Assembly: GCA_005885285.1 (NCBI GenBank)
Contig: VAZG01000414.1
Location: forward strand, 1-56,035
Direction of reading: 5' to 3'
Source of the DNA: Alphaproteobacteria bacterium
Lineage (GTDB): Bacteria > Pseudomonadota > Alphaproteobacteria > Rhizobiales > Xanthobacteraceae
Length of the DNA stretch: 56,035 bases
Position numbers and translations under genes: made by a program. Numbering within the stretch: the stretch's first letter is position 1; each line of letters starts with the position of its first letter. The notes under the pieces are model-generated. The model was given only the letters and a program-made list of their open reading frames with translations, did not search any database and was not told where the DNA came from. Shown piece after piece: positions 44,881-54,894 of the stretch.

Positions 44881-45035
44881 CTATCGCGCGGCCCAATGCA
44901 AGAAGCGGCGCTCGATCACAGGGAACAAGAGGTTGAGCGTGTAGCCGAGCGCGCCCGCTGCAAAGATCGCCGCATACATGCCCGGCATATCGAACAGCTG
45001 CTGGGCCTCGAACACGCGCTGGCCTAGCCCAGGAG
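44881..45035 (-). pseudogene. C-terminal remnant of an ABC transporter permease (TauC/SsuC type)
   Basis: The minus strand reads LGQRVFEAQQLFDMPGMYAA, then FAAGALGYTLNLLFPVIERR and FLHWAAR followed by a stop. This is the typical C-terminus of nitrate/taurine-type ABC permeases (last membrane helix and tail). Nothing upstream continues the gene; the adjoining 120 bp to glpR shows no related sequence. It is a leftover of a deleted transporter operon. The ORF track missed it because no start codon remains. Confidence 0.7.
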
Positions 45036-45159
45036 CAAGAAATGTGCCGCGAGGTGGCTGGCTCGTGGCGCCATCGCCTTAACGAGGATTCCTCTTCCGG
45101 CGCGATGCGGCCCTTGCAGCCGATCTGCCGCGTTGACCGGATCGGTGAACCGCCGCACC

Positions 45160-46032
45160 ATGGATGGCTCTCTGATCCGAGGTGCTCCCGTGGCCGGACT
45201 ATCCAACCGCCAGACCGAAATCCTCAACATCGCGCGCGCCTCCGGGCGGGTGATGGTCGAGGACCTTGCCCGGCGCTTCGAGGTCTCGGCGCAGACCATC
45301 CGCAAGGACCTCAACGATCTCTGCGAGCAGCGCTCGCTGACGCGGATCCATGGCGGCGCCATCATCGCCTCCGGCGTGGAGAATCTCGCCTATGAAGCAC
45401 GACGGTTTGTCGCGGCCGAAGAGAAAAAGGCGATCGGCGCTGCGGCGGCGGCGCTGATCCCCAACGGCTGCTCGCTGTTCATCAACATCGGCACCACCAC
45501 GGAAGAAGTCGCAAGCGCGCTGACGTCGCATCAGGACCTGCTCGTCATCACCAACAACCTCAATGTCGCGATGCTGCTTTACAGGCATCCGCGCATCGAG
45601 GTGGTCGTGGCGGGCGGCACGGTGCGCCGTGCCGACGGCGCGGTGGTCGGCTCGACTGCTACCCATTTGATCGGTCAGTTCAAGGTCGATTACGCCATCA
45701 TTGGCGCGTCCGCGATCGACGAGGAGGGCGCGCTCTTGGATTTCGACTATCGCGAAGTGCAGGCGGCGCAAGCCATCATCGCCAATGCCCGCAGCGTGAT
45801 GCTGGTCGCCGACTCGACCAAGATGCGCCGCAGCGCGCCGGTTCGCATCGCCCATATCAGCCAGATCCAGACGTTTGTGACCGACGCTGCGCTGCCGGCA
45901 GGGCTCGCCAACATCTGCCACACCCGCGGCATCGAGGTGATCGAGGCGATGCCGAAACCGTCGGCCGATATCGACGAGCCGGCCGCGGAGCCGGCTTCCG
46001 AACCGGCGCCGAATGTCACCCGGCTGCGCTAA
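45160..46032 (+). CDS. glpR: DeoR-family repressor GlpR
   Basis: This 290-aa protein starts MDGSLIRGAPVAGLSNRQTEIL; TTG 45133 is less likely. The DeoR helix-turn-helix is clear: VEDLARRFEVSAQTIRKDL followed by RIHGGAI. The sugar-phosphate-sensing domain has NIGTTTEEVASAL and VVAGGTVRRADGAVVGSTA. It is orientated like glpD and the glycerol transporter genes and probably represses them unless glycerol 3-phosphate is bound. In other rhizobia I recall glpR lying directly next to glpD; here 3.2 kb separate them. Confidence 0.88.
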   Translation: MDGSLIRGAPVAGLSNRQTEILNIARASGRVMVEDLARRFEVSAQTIRKDLNDLCEQRSLTRIHGGAIIASGVENLAYEARRFVAAEEKKAIGAAAAALIPNGCSLFINIGTTTEEVASALTSHQDLLVITNNLNVAMLLYRHPRIEVVVAGGTVRRADGAVVGSTATHLIGQFKVDYAIIGASAIDEEGALLDFDYREVQAAQAIIANARSVMLVADSTKMRRSAPVRIAHISQIQTFVTDAALPAGLANICHTRGIEVIEAMPKPSADIDEPAAEPASEPAPNVTRLR

Positions 46033-46201
46033 AGCCCGTCATTACGCGCAACGACAGCTTCGTGATTTCCCTTGTTGAAGCTATGACCGATTGGTGACCG
46101 GGCGTTCTCCAACTGCTGCCAAGCGGCGGCGCGGAATAAAGCAGCCGTTGCACGGGTCTCCCCAGAGCGAACTTCGTACCGCGGCTCTGGAGCAGATTGG
46201 C

Positions 46202-46792
46202 ATGACTAAAAATTTAGGTCCCGTGACGGGAATAGCCATAAGGCCCGCGGCCGAAAGCGGGCGTTTCGATCAAATAAGCATCTCCCTGCATTGGCTAACA
46301 GTGCTCCTGATCGTCGGTCAGTTTACCAGCGCATGGTTACGCGAAGCCGTCGGTCACGAGAGCAGTCATGCGGTTGCTATTCTGGCCACCCACCGAGCGA
46401 TGGGCCTGTTGACATGGATCATCGGGTTGCTGCGTCTGGTTTGGCGGCACAATTTCGCCTATTTGCCGCCGTTCCCGGAGAGCATGCCGAAACTGCAACA
46501 GTCGATCGCAAAGGCCAATGAATACGGCCTTTATGCCCTGATTTTCCTGCAGCCGATCACCGGTCTCGCCGGGGTCCTATTTCACGGCATGTCCTTTGAA
46601 TTATTCATCTGGCAAGTGCCAGCGCTGTTAGAGCCGAACCCGGCGATCCGCGGCCTGTTCGTGGCGGCTCACGGGTTCGGCGCCAAGGCGCTGCTCGCCC
46701 TGATCAGCCTGCACGCGGGCGCTGCGCTTTTCCACCGTCTGGTTTTGCGCGACGGCGTGCTGCAACGGATGTTGCCGTGGACGTCGCGGTAA
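46202..46792 (+). CDS. Cytochrome b561-type di-heme membrane protein
   Basis: This 196-aa protein has four membrane helices. Candidate heme-ligand His residues lie where the family has them: SLHWLTVLLI (helix 1), ATHRAMGLLTW (helix 2), AAHGFGAKALLA and SLHAGAALFH (helices 3-4). Such proteins move electrons between the quinone pool and periplasmic partners or superoxide. ATG 46202 is favoured over the start at 46091. It begins the block between glpR and glpD. Confidence 0.88.
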   Translation: MTKNLGPVTGIAIRPAAESGRFDQISISLHWLTVLLIVGQFTSAWLREAVGHESSHAVAILATHRAMGLLTWIIGLLRLVWRHNFAYLPPFPESMPKLQQSIAKANEYGLYALIFLQPITGLAGVLFHGMSFELFIWQVPALLEPNPAIRGLFVAAHGFGAKALLALISLHAGAALFHRLVLRDGVLQRMLPWTSR

Positions 46793-46847
46793 GTAGTGAT
46801 TCAATTGGTCACGGCCTGGAATAGAACCGCCCCTCTCACTGTCTTAA

Positions 46848-47042
46848 AGCGTGATGAAGTTAGGTTGCTCCATATCCTGAGTTTGCCAAGTAGCTTGCGC
46901 ATTCTTCGGGCTTGAAGAGCTGGAGAACTTCGCCGATGGCGAGGCAAACAGTTTCGACCGTTCGGGCGGCAAGTTTTCGCAGGAAGTGCTTGAGCTTGGC
47001 GAAGACCTGCTCGATGGGGTTCAGGTCGGGCGAGTATTTGGG
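46848..47042 (-). mobile_element. IS630-family transposase remnant
   Basis: The minus strand encodes KYSPDLNPIEQVFAKLKHF then LRKLAARTVETVC and ends in ANSGYGAT plus stop. YSPDLNPIE with the Glu of the DDE triad is the hallmark C-terminus of IS630-type transposases. Only the last 60 or so residues remain. The left boundary is set where phosphatase-like coding begins on the plus strand (about 47041). The outer boundary near 46848 (TTAAAGCGTGATG) is a guess. Confidence 0.82.
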
Positions 47043-47397
47043 CGTCGGCAAGGTCTACACCAGCAAATACAACCGGGCCTATGAAACCGCCGTGATCGCC
47101 GGTTTCAAGGACATCGAGAAGACGACAGATCTGACCGAGGGGGGCCTGATCGTGTCGCCGAACGAGAACAACCGGCGCGCCGAGGCCTTTCGAAAGATGC
47201 TTGCCACCGCGCCGAAACCCCACACCGACACGATACTCATCACGCATCAGCCGAACATTGCCGCTGCGCTCGGCAAGGATTGGTTCGACGTGAAAGAAGG
47301 TGAAGCCTCGATCTTCCGGCCGGCGGATGGCAGCTATAAGCTCCTCGCTCGCGTGCAGATGGACGAGTGGCCGCGTATCGCAGCATCGGCGAAGTAA
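47041..47397 (+). pseudogene. Histidine phosphatase-family gene, N-terminus lost to IS insertion
   Basis: From 47041 the plus frame reads VGKVYTSKYNRAYETAVIAG, then a C-terminal half with TILITHQPNIAAALG, where the second catalytic His of histidine phosphatases would be, and GEASIFRPADGSYKLLARV. The N-terminal RHG motif is missing because the IS630 remnant replaces it. The ORF track extends the frame into the transposase sequence. Roughly one third of the gene is lost. Confidence 0.78.
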
Positions 47398-47437
47398 ACC
47401 TGCGCGATGGCTGCCGGCTGGTTCAGCACCATCGTGC

Positions 47438-48067
47438 TCATTCCAGCCGGTTAAGCCGAGTGAGCGAACGCCCGCCTGAGCGTCGGCGCCGCTGTTTTTC
47501 GCGATTGCCGCACCCCGTCATGCTGCACCACTGGCGGCGCCGGCCCTTGCTGGTGTCGAGATAGTAGGCGTCGCAGTCGGAGGCTTCGCACTTTCGAATT
47601 CTGTTGCGCTCCTCCTCGACCAACAGGCGTTCGATCGCGAGCGCACAGGCATGCAACGGAATTTCGGCTGACGGCGAGGGCGACCAACGGCGGCTGGCCA
47701 GTCCGGGCGAAGCTGATGCCACCAATAGTTGGGCGGCATGTGCCGCCTGAATCGCGGCAGATAGAGCATCCAGATCGGACTGCCGCGCCCGCCGTCCTGA
47801 ATTTGCAGCTGCCAGGATGTCGTGAAGATGCTCGCGAAGCTTGCGTACGCGCTTCGCGATTTGCGAGCCAGAGCGGGCACCGAGCCGCAGCAGGCGGCCG
47901 GCAGTCCGGCGCTCGATCAAGCCCGCCAGCACGGCGAACTGCACCAGATCGCGGTATGTCGGCAACCTCTCAATCGGCGTGTCCGAGGGCCGCTCATCCA
48001 AAGTGTTCACTAGATCCAAGGCCGGATGGCTACCGTTCCATTCGAATTGATCGACGTCGTCATTCAT
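47438..48067 (-). CDS. CGNR zinc-finger / ABATE-domain regulator
   Basis: This 209-aa protein starts MNDDVDQFEWNGSHPALDLVNT, with AAGG seven bases upstream; ATG 48094 is the alternative. The N-terminal ABATE-type domain is followed by a zinc finger: KCEASDCDAYYLDTSKGRRRQWCSMTGCGNREK in pieces, giving Cys-x4-Cys, then CSMTGCGNR. CGNR proteins are thought to be ligand-sensing regulators. It diverges from an EamA-family exporter across a 97-bp gap with a palindrome, so it likely regulates that gene. Confidence 0.87.
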   Translation of the reverse strand: MNDDVDQFEWNGSHPALDLVNTLDERPSDTPIERLPTYRDLVQFAVLAGLIERRTAGRLLRLGARSGSQIAKRVRKLREHLHDILAAANSGRRARQSDLDALSAAIQAAHAAQLLVASASPGLASRRWSPSPSAEIPLHACALAIERLLVEEERNRIRKCEASDCDAYYLDTSKGRRRQWCSMTGCGNREKQRRRRSGGRSLTRLNRLE

Positions 48068-48099
48068 TCGGCCTTGCATTCGTCCTTGCCTCATGTCGC

Positions 48100-48112
48100 G
48101 TTATTGCATAAC
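48100..48112. promoter_or_regulatory. Palindrome between CGNR regulator and EamA gene
   Basis: GTTATTGCATAAC is a perfect 5-bp inverted repeat around TGC in an AT-rich 97-bp divergent gap. A second ATAGCATA-like half-site follows at about 48120. It is a candidate operator for the CGNR protein; this is inference from position. Confidence 0.4.
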
Positions 48113-48163
48113 CTCTAAAATAGCATAAAGGGGTTACATATTCCATTGCATTTCTGAAAGCGG

Positions 48164-49087
48164 ATGATGACCGGTTTGACTGTCGGCGACCGTACTTCCG
48201 CAGATTACGTTCGTGGTGCTCTCTATGGCCTTGCGGCCGTCAGCATCTGGTCCGGATGGATTGTCGTGGCGCGGCTTGGACTGCGGACAAGCCTCACGCC
48301 GTGGGACATCGCCGCACTCCGCTTCGGCGTGGCCGGTTTGCTGTTGCTGCCATACCTTCTGAGTAATGGTCTCGTGCTCAAACGCCTCGGCTGGATCGGA
48401 CTGGCAGCGATCGTTTTGGGTGGTGGCGCTCCCGTCCTGCTCGCGAATGCCGGCCTGCAGTTCGCTCCTGCGGCACATGCCGGAGCCCTCTTTCCCGGGG
48501 TGATGCCCCTTGCGGTCGCTATCCTCGCCGCTTTCGTCCTGCGCGAGGCGTTCTCCGGCGTGAAAAGGATTGGCTTCGTCCTGATTCTGCTCGGCGTCCT
48601 TGGCATCGCTTGGGAAGCGGTCGACGCAACGAGTATCGTGCCGACGATCGGACACGCATTGTTTCTGGGTTCAGCCCTGGCCTGGGCCTGTTACACGGTC
48701 GCGATGCGTCGCGCACGATTAGATGGTCTGCACGCCGCGGCCATTGCCGCCGTCGGGGCATTGATCTTGTACATGCCCCTCTATCTGTTGGCGGCGGGTG
48801 TGACTTTGATCAAAGCCCCATGGGGCGATCTGGCGCTTCAAGCATTCGTCCAGGGACTTCTGACCGCAATCGTGTCGCTTGTCCTCTATGGGCGAGCGGT
48901 CAGCTTGCTCGGCGCTTCAAGCGGTGCTGCCTTCGCCGCCCTGTCCCCGGCGATGACGGCTATCATGGCGATCCCGATCCTCGGTGAATGGCCAACGCCG
49001 ATGGATTGGATCGCAATCGTCGCGATCTCGCTGGGCGTCTACATTGTAAGCGGCGGACCCGGCCCCCGGCCGCGGTGGCGAAATTGA
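48164..49087 (+). CDS. EamA/DMT-family small-molecule exporter
   Basis: This is a 307-aa membrane protein with ten predicted spans as two EamA repeats. Repeat one runs from YGLAAVSIWSGWIVVARLGL; repeat two starts near ALFLGSALAWACYTVAMRRA and ends VSGGPGPRPRWRN. DMT exporters move amino acids, nucleosides or metabolites out of the cell. It pairs with the divergent CGNR regulator. Its stop is 122 bp before glpD; the glp operator lies in that gap. Confidence 0.9.
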   Translation: MMTGLTVGDRTSADYVRGALYGLAAVSIWSGWIVVARLGLRTSLTPWDIAALRFGVAGLLLLPYLLSNGLVLKRLGWIGLAAIVLGGGAPVLLANAGLQFAPAAHAGALFPGVMPLAVAILAAFVLREAFSGVKRIGFVLILLGVLGIAWEAVDATSIVPTIGHALFLGSALAWACYTVAMRRARLDGLHAAAIAAVGALILYMPLYLLAAGVTLIKAPWGDLALQAFVQGLLTAIVSLVLYGRAVSLLGASSGAAFAALSPAMTAIMAIPILGEWPTPMDWIAIVAISLGVYIVSGGPGPRPRWRN

Positions 49088-49136
49088 CTTGAACCGGTCT
49101 ATGACGAAGGTTGTCTGCATTCCCCATTGCTTTCGT

Positions 49137-49165
49137 TTTCGATTGTGATTTACTCCAAATCGAAA
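49137..49165. promoter_or_regulatory. Candidate GlpR operator upstream of glpD
   Basis: TTTCGATT (49137-49144) and AATCGAAA (49158-49165) form an exact 8-bp inverted repeat with a 13-bp spacer, preceded by another TTTCG at 49131. TTTCG-rich repeats are typical of DeoR-family operators. It lies 44 bp upstream of the glpD start. Confidence 0.6.
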
Positions 49166-49208
49166 GCCAAATCGCCAAAGTGAACGGGCGAACGCCGGGG
49201 AAGCGTCT

Positions 49209-50753
49209 TTGGATCGGATTTTCGACCTCGCGATTATCGGGGGCGGCATCAACGGCTGCGGCATCGCGCGCGACGCGGCGGGCCGGGGCAATTCTGTTTT
49301 CCTCTGTGAAATGAATGATTTAGCGAGCGGGACGTCGTCCTGGTCGACCAAGCTCGTGCATGGCGGCTTGCGCTATCTCGAATATTACGAATTCCGCCTG
49401 GTGCGCGAGGCGCTGATCGAGCGCGAAATCCTCTGGCAGATCGCGCCCCATATCATTCGCCCGCTGCGGTTCGTATTGCCGCATCACGCCGGCCTGCGCC
49501 CGGCCTGGCTGTTGCGGCTCGGGCTGTTTCTTTACGACCATATCGGCGGCCGCCATCTGCTGGCGCCGACGCGATCGGTCGACCTTTCGCGCGACGAGGT
49601 CGGCAAGCCGCTGGTGGCGAATCGCTACACCAAGGGGTTTGAATATTCCGACTGCTTCGTCGATGACGCCCGGCTGGTGGTGCTGACCGCGCGCGACGCC
49701 GCCGATCGCGGCGCCGAAATCCGCACGCGGACACGCGCGGGCGAGATCCGGCAGAAGGACGGCATCTGGCAGCTCACGGTCGAGGACATGGTCAGCGGCG
49801 TGCGCTCGACCATCCAGGCCCGCGCGCTCGTCAACGCCGGTGGACCATGGGTCGAAAAAGTGCTGTCGGCAGGCTCGGGCGTCAACGCGCGCGCCAAGGT
49901 GCGGCTCGTGCAGGGTTCGCACATCGTGGTGCGTAAGCTCTATGACCACGACCGCGCCTACATGTTCCAGAACTCTGACGGCCGCATCGTGTTCGTGATT
50001 CCCTACCAGGACGATTTTACGCTGATCGGCACCACCGACCGCGACTACCATGGCGACCCCTCGAAGGTGAACGCCACCAGCGAGGAGATCAAATATCTCT
50101 GCGAATCCGTGAGTGAGTACCTTGCCAAACCGGTGCGTCCGCAGGACGTGGTCTGGACCTATGCCGGCGTTCGCCCGCTCTATGACGACGGCGCCAGCGA
50201 AGCCAAGGCCGCGACCCGCGATTACGTGTTCGAGCTCGATACGCCCGGCGGCGCGCCGCTATTGTCGATCTATGGCGGCAAGATCACGACCTACCGCCGG
50301 CTCGCCGAAGAGGCGCTGGAACGGCTGTCGCCTTATCTGCGCAGCGCGATAGCGCGCGAGGGCTGGACCGGAAAATCGCCACTGCCAGGCGGCGACATGG
50401 ACGTCTCGGCGGTTGCGGCCCTATCAGCGGAACTCACGCGCAGCTATCCGTTCCTGACACCGGCGCATGCCAACCGCCTGGCGCATGCCTACGGCACCCG
50501 CGCCACAAAATGGCTCGGCAACGCCAAGTCAATCGCCGATCTCGGCCAGTCGTTTGGCGCCACCTTGACGGCGAACGAAGTCTCCTACCTGATGGCGTCG
50601 GAGTGGGCGTTGACCGCCGAGGACATCGTGTGGCGGCGGTCCAAACTGGGTCTGCGGATGTCGGCCACTGAAATCGCCGCGCTCGACGACTGGATCGCCG
50701 CGCACAAATTGCCGCTTGAAGGTCCCCTGCTGGAAGCGGGAGGGCGGACATGA
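49209..50753 (+). CDS. glpD: Glycerol-3-phosphate dehydrogenase GlpD
   Basis: This 514-aa protein has a TTG start, with GGGGAAG ten bases upstream. The FAD-binding N-terminus reads FDLAIIGGGINGCGIARDAAGRG. Family segments are SSWSTKLVHGGLRYLEYYEF in parts, NAGGPWVEKV and FVIPYQDDFTLIGTTD, and the C-terminal domain is complete. It oxidises glycerol 3-phosphate to dihydroxyacetone phosphate at the inner membrane and feeds quinone. It overlaps the glpS start by 4 bp (ATGA), tying dehydrogenase and transporter expression together. Confidence 0.94.
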   Translation: MDRIFDLAIIGGGINGCGIARDAAGRGNSVFLCEMNDLASGTSSWSTKLVHGGLRYLEYYEFRLVREALIEREILWQIAPHIIRPLRFVLPHHAGLRPAWLLRLGLFLYDHIGGRHLLAPTRSVDLSRDEVGKPLVANRYTKGFEYSDCFVDDARLVVLTARDAADRGAEIRTRTRAGEIRQKDGIWQLTVEDMVSGVRSTIQARALVNAGGPWVEKVLSAGSGVNARAKVRLVQGSHIVVRKLYDHDRAYMFQNSDGRIVFVIPYQDDFTLIGTTDRDYHGDPSKVNATSEEIKYLCESVSEYLAKPVRPQDVVWTYAGVRPLYDDGASEAKAATRDYVFELDTPGGAPLLSIYGGKITTYRRLAEEALERLSPYLRSAIAREGWTGKSPLPGGDMDVSAVAALSAELTRSYPFLTPAHANRLAHAYGTRATKWLGNAKSIADLGQSFGATLTANEVSYLMASEWALTAEDIVWRRSKLGLRMSATEIAALDDWIAAHKLPLEGPLLEAGGRT

Positions 50754-51889
50754 CCGTTACGCTCGAACACGTCACGCGATCGGTCGACGGCATTCCGGCG
50801 ATCCGCGATGTCTCGTTGACGCTGCAGGGCGGCACGCTGAACGTGCTGCTCGGCCCGACGCTATCGGGCAAGACCTCAATCATGCGGCTGTTCGCCGGCC
50901 TCGACAAGCCGACGACAGGCCGCGTGCTGGTCGACGGCAAGGACGTCACCGGCGTCGACGTGCGGCGGCGATCGGTCGCGATGGTCTATCAGCAGTTCAT
51001 CAACTATCCCTCGCTGTCGGTCTACGAGAACATCGCCTCGCCGTTGCGGGTGCAGGGCAAGCCGCGCGCGGAAATCGAAAGGCGCGTCGGCGAGGCGGCA
51101 AGGCTGCTGCGGCTTGAGCCGTATCTCGAACGCACGCCATTGCAGTTGTCCGGCGGCCAGCAGCAGCGGACCGCGATCGCGCGTGCGTTGGTGAAAGGTG
51201 CGGACCTCGTGCTGCTCGACGAGCCGCTTGCCAATCTCGATTACAAATTGCGCGAGGAATTGCGCGCCGAACTGCCCCGCATCTTCGAGGCTTCCGGGGC
51301 GATCTTCGTCTATGCGACCACGGAGCCGTCCGAAGCGCTGTTGCTGGGCGGGCGAACCGTCTGCATGTGGGAGGGCGAGATCCTGCAGGCCGGCGAAACT
51401 TCAAAAGTCTATCGCCACCCCAACACGTTGCGCGTAGCGCAGGTGTTTTCTGATCCGCCGCTCAACGTCGTCGGAATCGAGAAGAGGAACGGCTCGGTCC
51501 AATATGCCGGCGGCGTCGAGGCGCCGGCCTCGGGACTCTATGCCGGCTTGAGCGATGGCCGTTATCGTGTCGGTTTTCGCGCGCACCAGCTGGAGCTCGC
51601 CAATGGCGTCGCCGGCCGCCACGCCTTTGCCGCCACGGTGACGGTGACCGAGATCACCGGCTCGGAGAGTTTCGTGCATCTCAACCGTGATGCGTCCAAC
51701 TGGGTGGCCGTGCTGCATGGCGTGCACGAATTTCCGCCCGGACACGTACTCGATGCGGTGCTCGACCCCAATAATGTCTTCGTGTTCGATGCGGCCGGCC
51801 GCGTGGTCGCCGCACCGGGCAAGGCGTTTTCGAGCGAAGTGCGTAGCGGCTCGCGCGAAGAAAACGCGTCAACAAGCTCGAGCACATGA
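50750..51889 (+). CDS. glpS: Glycerol ABC transporter ATPase GlpS (H-loop lost)
   Basis: This 379-aa MalK-like ATPase has Walker A GPTLSGKTS, Q-loop MVYQQFINYP, an intact signature LSGGQQQRTAIARAL and Walker B LVLLDEPLANLDYKLR. At the switch position, where YVTHDQ is usual, it reads YATTEPSEAL, so the catalytic H-loop His is Thr. A C-terminal regulatory TOBE-like domain follows. With GlpT it should form a heterodimeric engine for glycerol uptake. The C-terminal tail is Ser/Thr-rich. Confidence 0.9.
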   Translation: MTVTLEHVTRSVDGIPAIRDVSLTLQGGTLNVLLGPTLSGKTSIMRLFAGLDKPTTGRVLVDGKDVTGVDVRRRSVAMVYQQFINYPSLSVYENIASPLRVQGKPRAEIERRVGEAARLLRLEPYLERTPLQLSGGQQQRTAIARALVKGADLVLLDEPLANLDYKLREELRAELPRIFEASGAIFVYATTEPSEALLLGGRTVCMWEGEILQAGETSKVYRHPNTLRVAQVFSDPPLNVVGIEKRNGSVQYAGGVEAPASGLYAGLSDGRYRVGFRAHQLELANGVAGRHAFAATVTVTEITGSESFVHLNRDASNWVAVLHGVHEFPPGHVLDAVLDPNNVFVFDAAGRVVAAPGKAFSSEVRSGSREENASTSSST

Positions 51890-51901
51890 GGGACATCCAG
51901 C

Positions 51902-52986
51902 ATGGCCCGCATTGATCTCGTCGATCTCGCACATTCCTACAGCGGCAACGCCGCCGCGCCGGAATCGTTTGCGCTCAAGCCGGTTACGATGACCTGGCGG
52001 CAAGGCGGCGCCTATGCGCTGCTCGGGCCGTCCGGCTGCGGCAAGACCACGCTGCTCAATCTGATCTCCGGCATCGTCACGCCCTCGCGCGGAAAAATCC
52101 TGTTCGACGGCGTCGATATCACGCCGCTGTCAACCCAGAAGCGCAACATCGCGCAAGTATTCCAGTTCCCGGTGATCTACGACACCATGACGGTCGGGCA
52201 GAACCTGGCATTTCCGCTGAAAAATCGCGGCGTGCCCAAGGGCGAGATCGACGCGCGGGTTGCACAGATCGCGCGATTGCTTGACCTTGCGCCCGATCTC
52301 AACCGCAAGGCGACGCGGCTGACGGCGGACGCCAAGCAGAAGATATCGCTTGGCCGCGGGCTGGTGCGCTCCGATGTTGCCGCGGTGCTGTTCGACGAGC
52401 CGCTGACTGTGATCGATCCCGAACTGAAATGGCAATTGCGCTCCAAACTGAAAGCGCTGCATCGCGACCTTGATCTGACGATGATCTATGTCACTCACGA
52501 CCAGACCGAGGCTTTGACGTTTGCCGACACGGTGGTGGTGATGCATGACGGCCGCGTCGTGCAGAGCGGAACGCCGGCCGAATTGTTCGAAAAGCCGGCG
52601 CATACGTTTGTCGGCTATTTCATCGGTTCGCCCGGCATGAACATCGTGCCTGCGCAGGTGAGGGGCCGTGAGGCGCGGATCGACGGTCATACGATTGCGC
52701 TGACACGGAGCTACGACGCGCTTCCGCCCGGCGCCAGGATCGAAGTCGGCGTCCGCCCGGAATTCGTCGATGTCGCGCTGCCGGCACCCGATTTGCTGTC
52801 GGCCAATATCGAGCGAATCGACGACCTCGGCCGCATCCGCTTTGCCCGCGTCCGCGTTGGCGACGCGAAGTTTTCGGCGCGCGTGCCGCCGGGATTTTCG
52901 GTTCAGGGCGAGAGCGCCGGACTGAAGTTCGATCCGTCGCATGTTCATGTCTACGCCGACAGTCTCCTGGTCGAGGGAGCGGCGTA

Positions 52987-52987
<1 letters not shown>
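51902..52987 (+). CDS. glpT: Glycerol ABC transporter ATPase GlpT (signature motif lost)
   Basis: This 361-aa MalK-like ATPase has Walker A GPSGCGKTT, Q-loop QVFQFPVIYD, Walker B AAVLFDEPLTVID and an intact H-loop YVTHDQTEAL. The ABC signature that should read LSGGQ is replaced by LTADAKQKISLGRGL. A TOBE-type C-terminal domain follows. The defects in GlpS and GlpT are complementary (see findings). It starts 12 bp after glpS and overlaps glpP by 1 bp (TAATG). Confidence 0.9.
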
Positions 52988-53897
<910 letters not shown>

Positions 53898-53898
<1 letters not shown>

Positions 53899-54704
53899 TG
53901 CATTCGATTCCCGGCCATCGCGTCATCCTCATCCTGTTCCTGATCTTCCTGCTGCTGCCGATCTACTGGCTCGTCAACATGAGCTTCAAGACCAATGGCG
54001 AGATCGTCTCGACCATGACGCTGTGGCCGCACCAGCCGACGATCGCCAATTACATGCGCATCTTCACCGACGAGAGCTGGTATTCCGGCTACATCAATTC
54101 GCTGAAATATGTCGTCATCAACACCATCATCTCGATTTCGGTGGCGCTGCCGGCGGCTTATGCGTTCTCGCGCTATCGCTTCCTCGGCGACAAGCATCTG
54201 TTCTTCTGGCTGTTGTCGAACCGGATGGCGCCGGCGGCGGTGTATGCGCTGCCGTTCTTCAATCTCTATTCGGCGATCAACCTGTTCGATACGCCCTGGG
54301 CGGTGGCGCTGGCGCATTGCATCTTCAATGTGCCGTTGGCGGTATGGATCCTCGAAGGTTTTGTATCCGGCGTGCCGCGCGAGATCGACGAGACCGCGTT
54401 TCTCGACGGCTATTCGTTCCCGCGCTTCTTCATCAGGATCCTGGTGCCCTTGATCGCAAGCGGCATCGGGGTTGCCGCGTTCTTCTGTTTCATGTTCTCC
54501 TGGGTCGAACTGCTATTGGCGCGGACACTTACCTCGGTCGATGCCAAGCCGATTTCGGCCGTCATGACCCGCACGGTCTCCGCGGCCGGAATGGATTGGG
54601 GGCTGCTGGCGGCAGCCGGCGTCCTGACCATCATTCCCGGCGCGCTGGTGATCTGGTTTGTCCGCAACTACATCGCGCGCGGCTTCGCGCTGGGCAGGGT
54701 GTGA
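53898..54704 (+). CDS. glpQ: Glycerol ABC transporter permease GlpQ
   Basis: This is a 268-aa MalG-like permease starting MHSIPGHRVILILFLIFLLLP; the track start 26 codons upstream lies within glpP. Six membrane segments are seen. The coupling loop reads EIDETAFLDGYSFPRFFIRILVP. It pairs with GlpP. Despite the name shared with a phosphodiesterase in other bacteria, this is the transporter subunit of the rhizobial glpSTPQUV system. A palindromic repeat separates it from the next gene. Confidence 0.9.
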
Positions 54705-54746
54705 TCAGATGGCTGCCGGATTCAATAAAATGGGTGTCGCTTGTTT

Positions 54747-54861
54747 CACCTCTCCCATAGGGAGAGGTCGGATTTGTCGCGAAGCGAGAAATCCGGGTGA
54801 GGGGTTATGCCTCACCGATCGACCGTACCCCCTCACCCCAGCCCCCTCCCCATGGGAGAGG
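54747..54861. repeat. Palindromic intergenic repeat C, inside the glp operon
   Basis: CACCTCTCCC...GGGAGAGGT at the left and CCCTCCCCATGGGAGAGG at the right enclose GGTGAGGGG/CCCCTCACC and AAGCGAGAAATCCGG-type arms. It could fold into a long hairpin. The form (ctctccc/gggagagg with ccctcaccc) is common in Bradyrhizobiaceae intergenic repeats. Its site between glpQ and glpU may alter mRNA stability or expression of the distal genes. Confidence 0.75.
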
Positions 54862-54894
54862 CGGCGCTCCTCGTCGCGCGGTGGGAGCTGAGTC

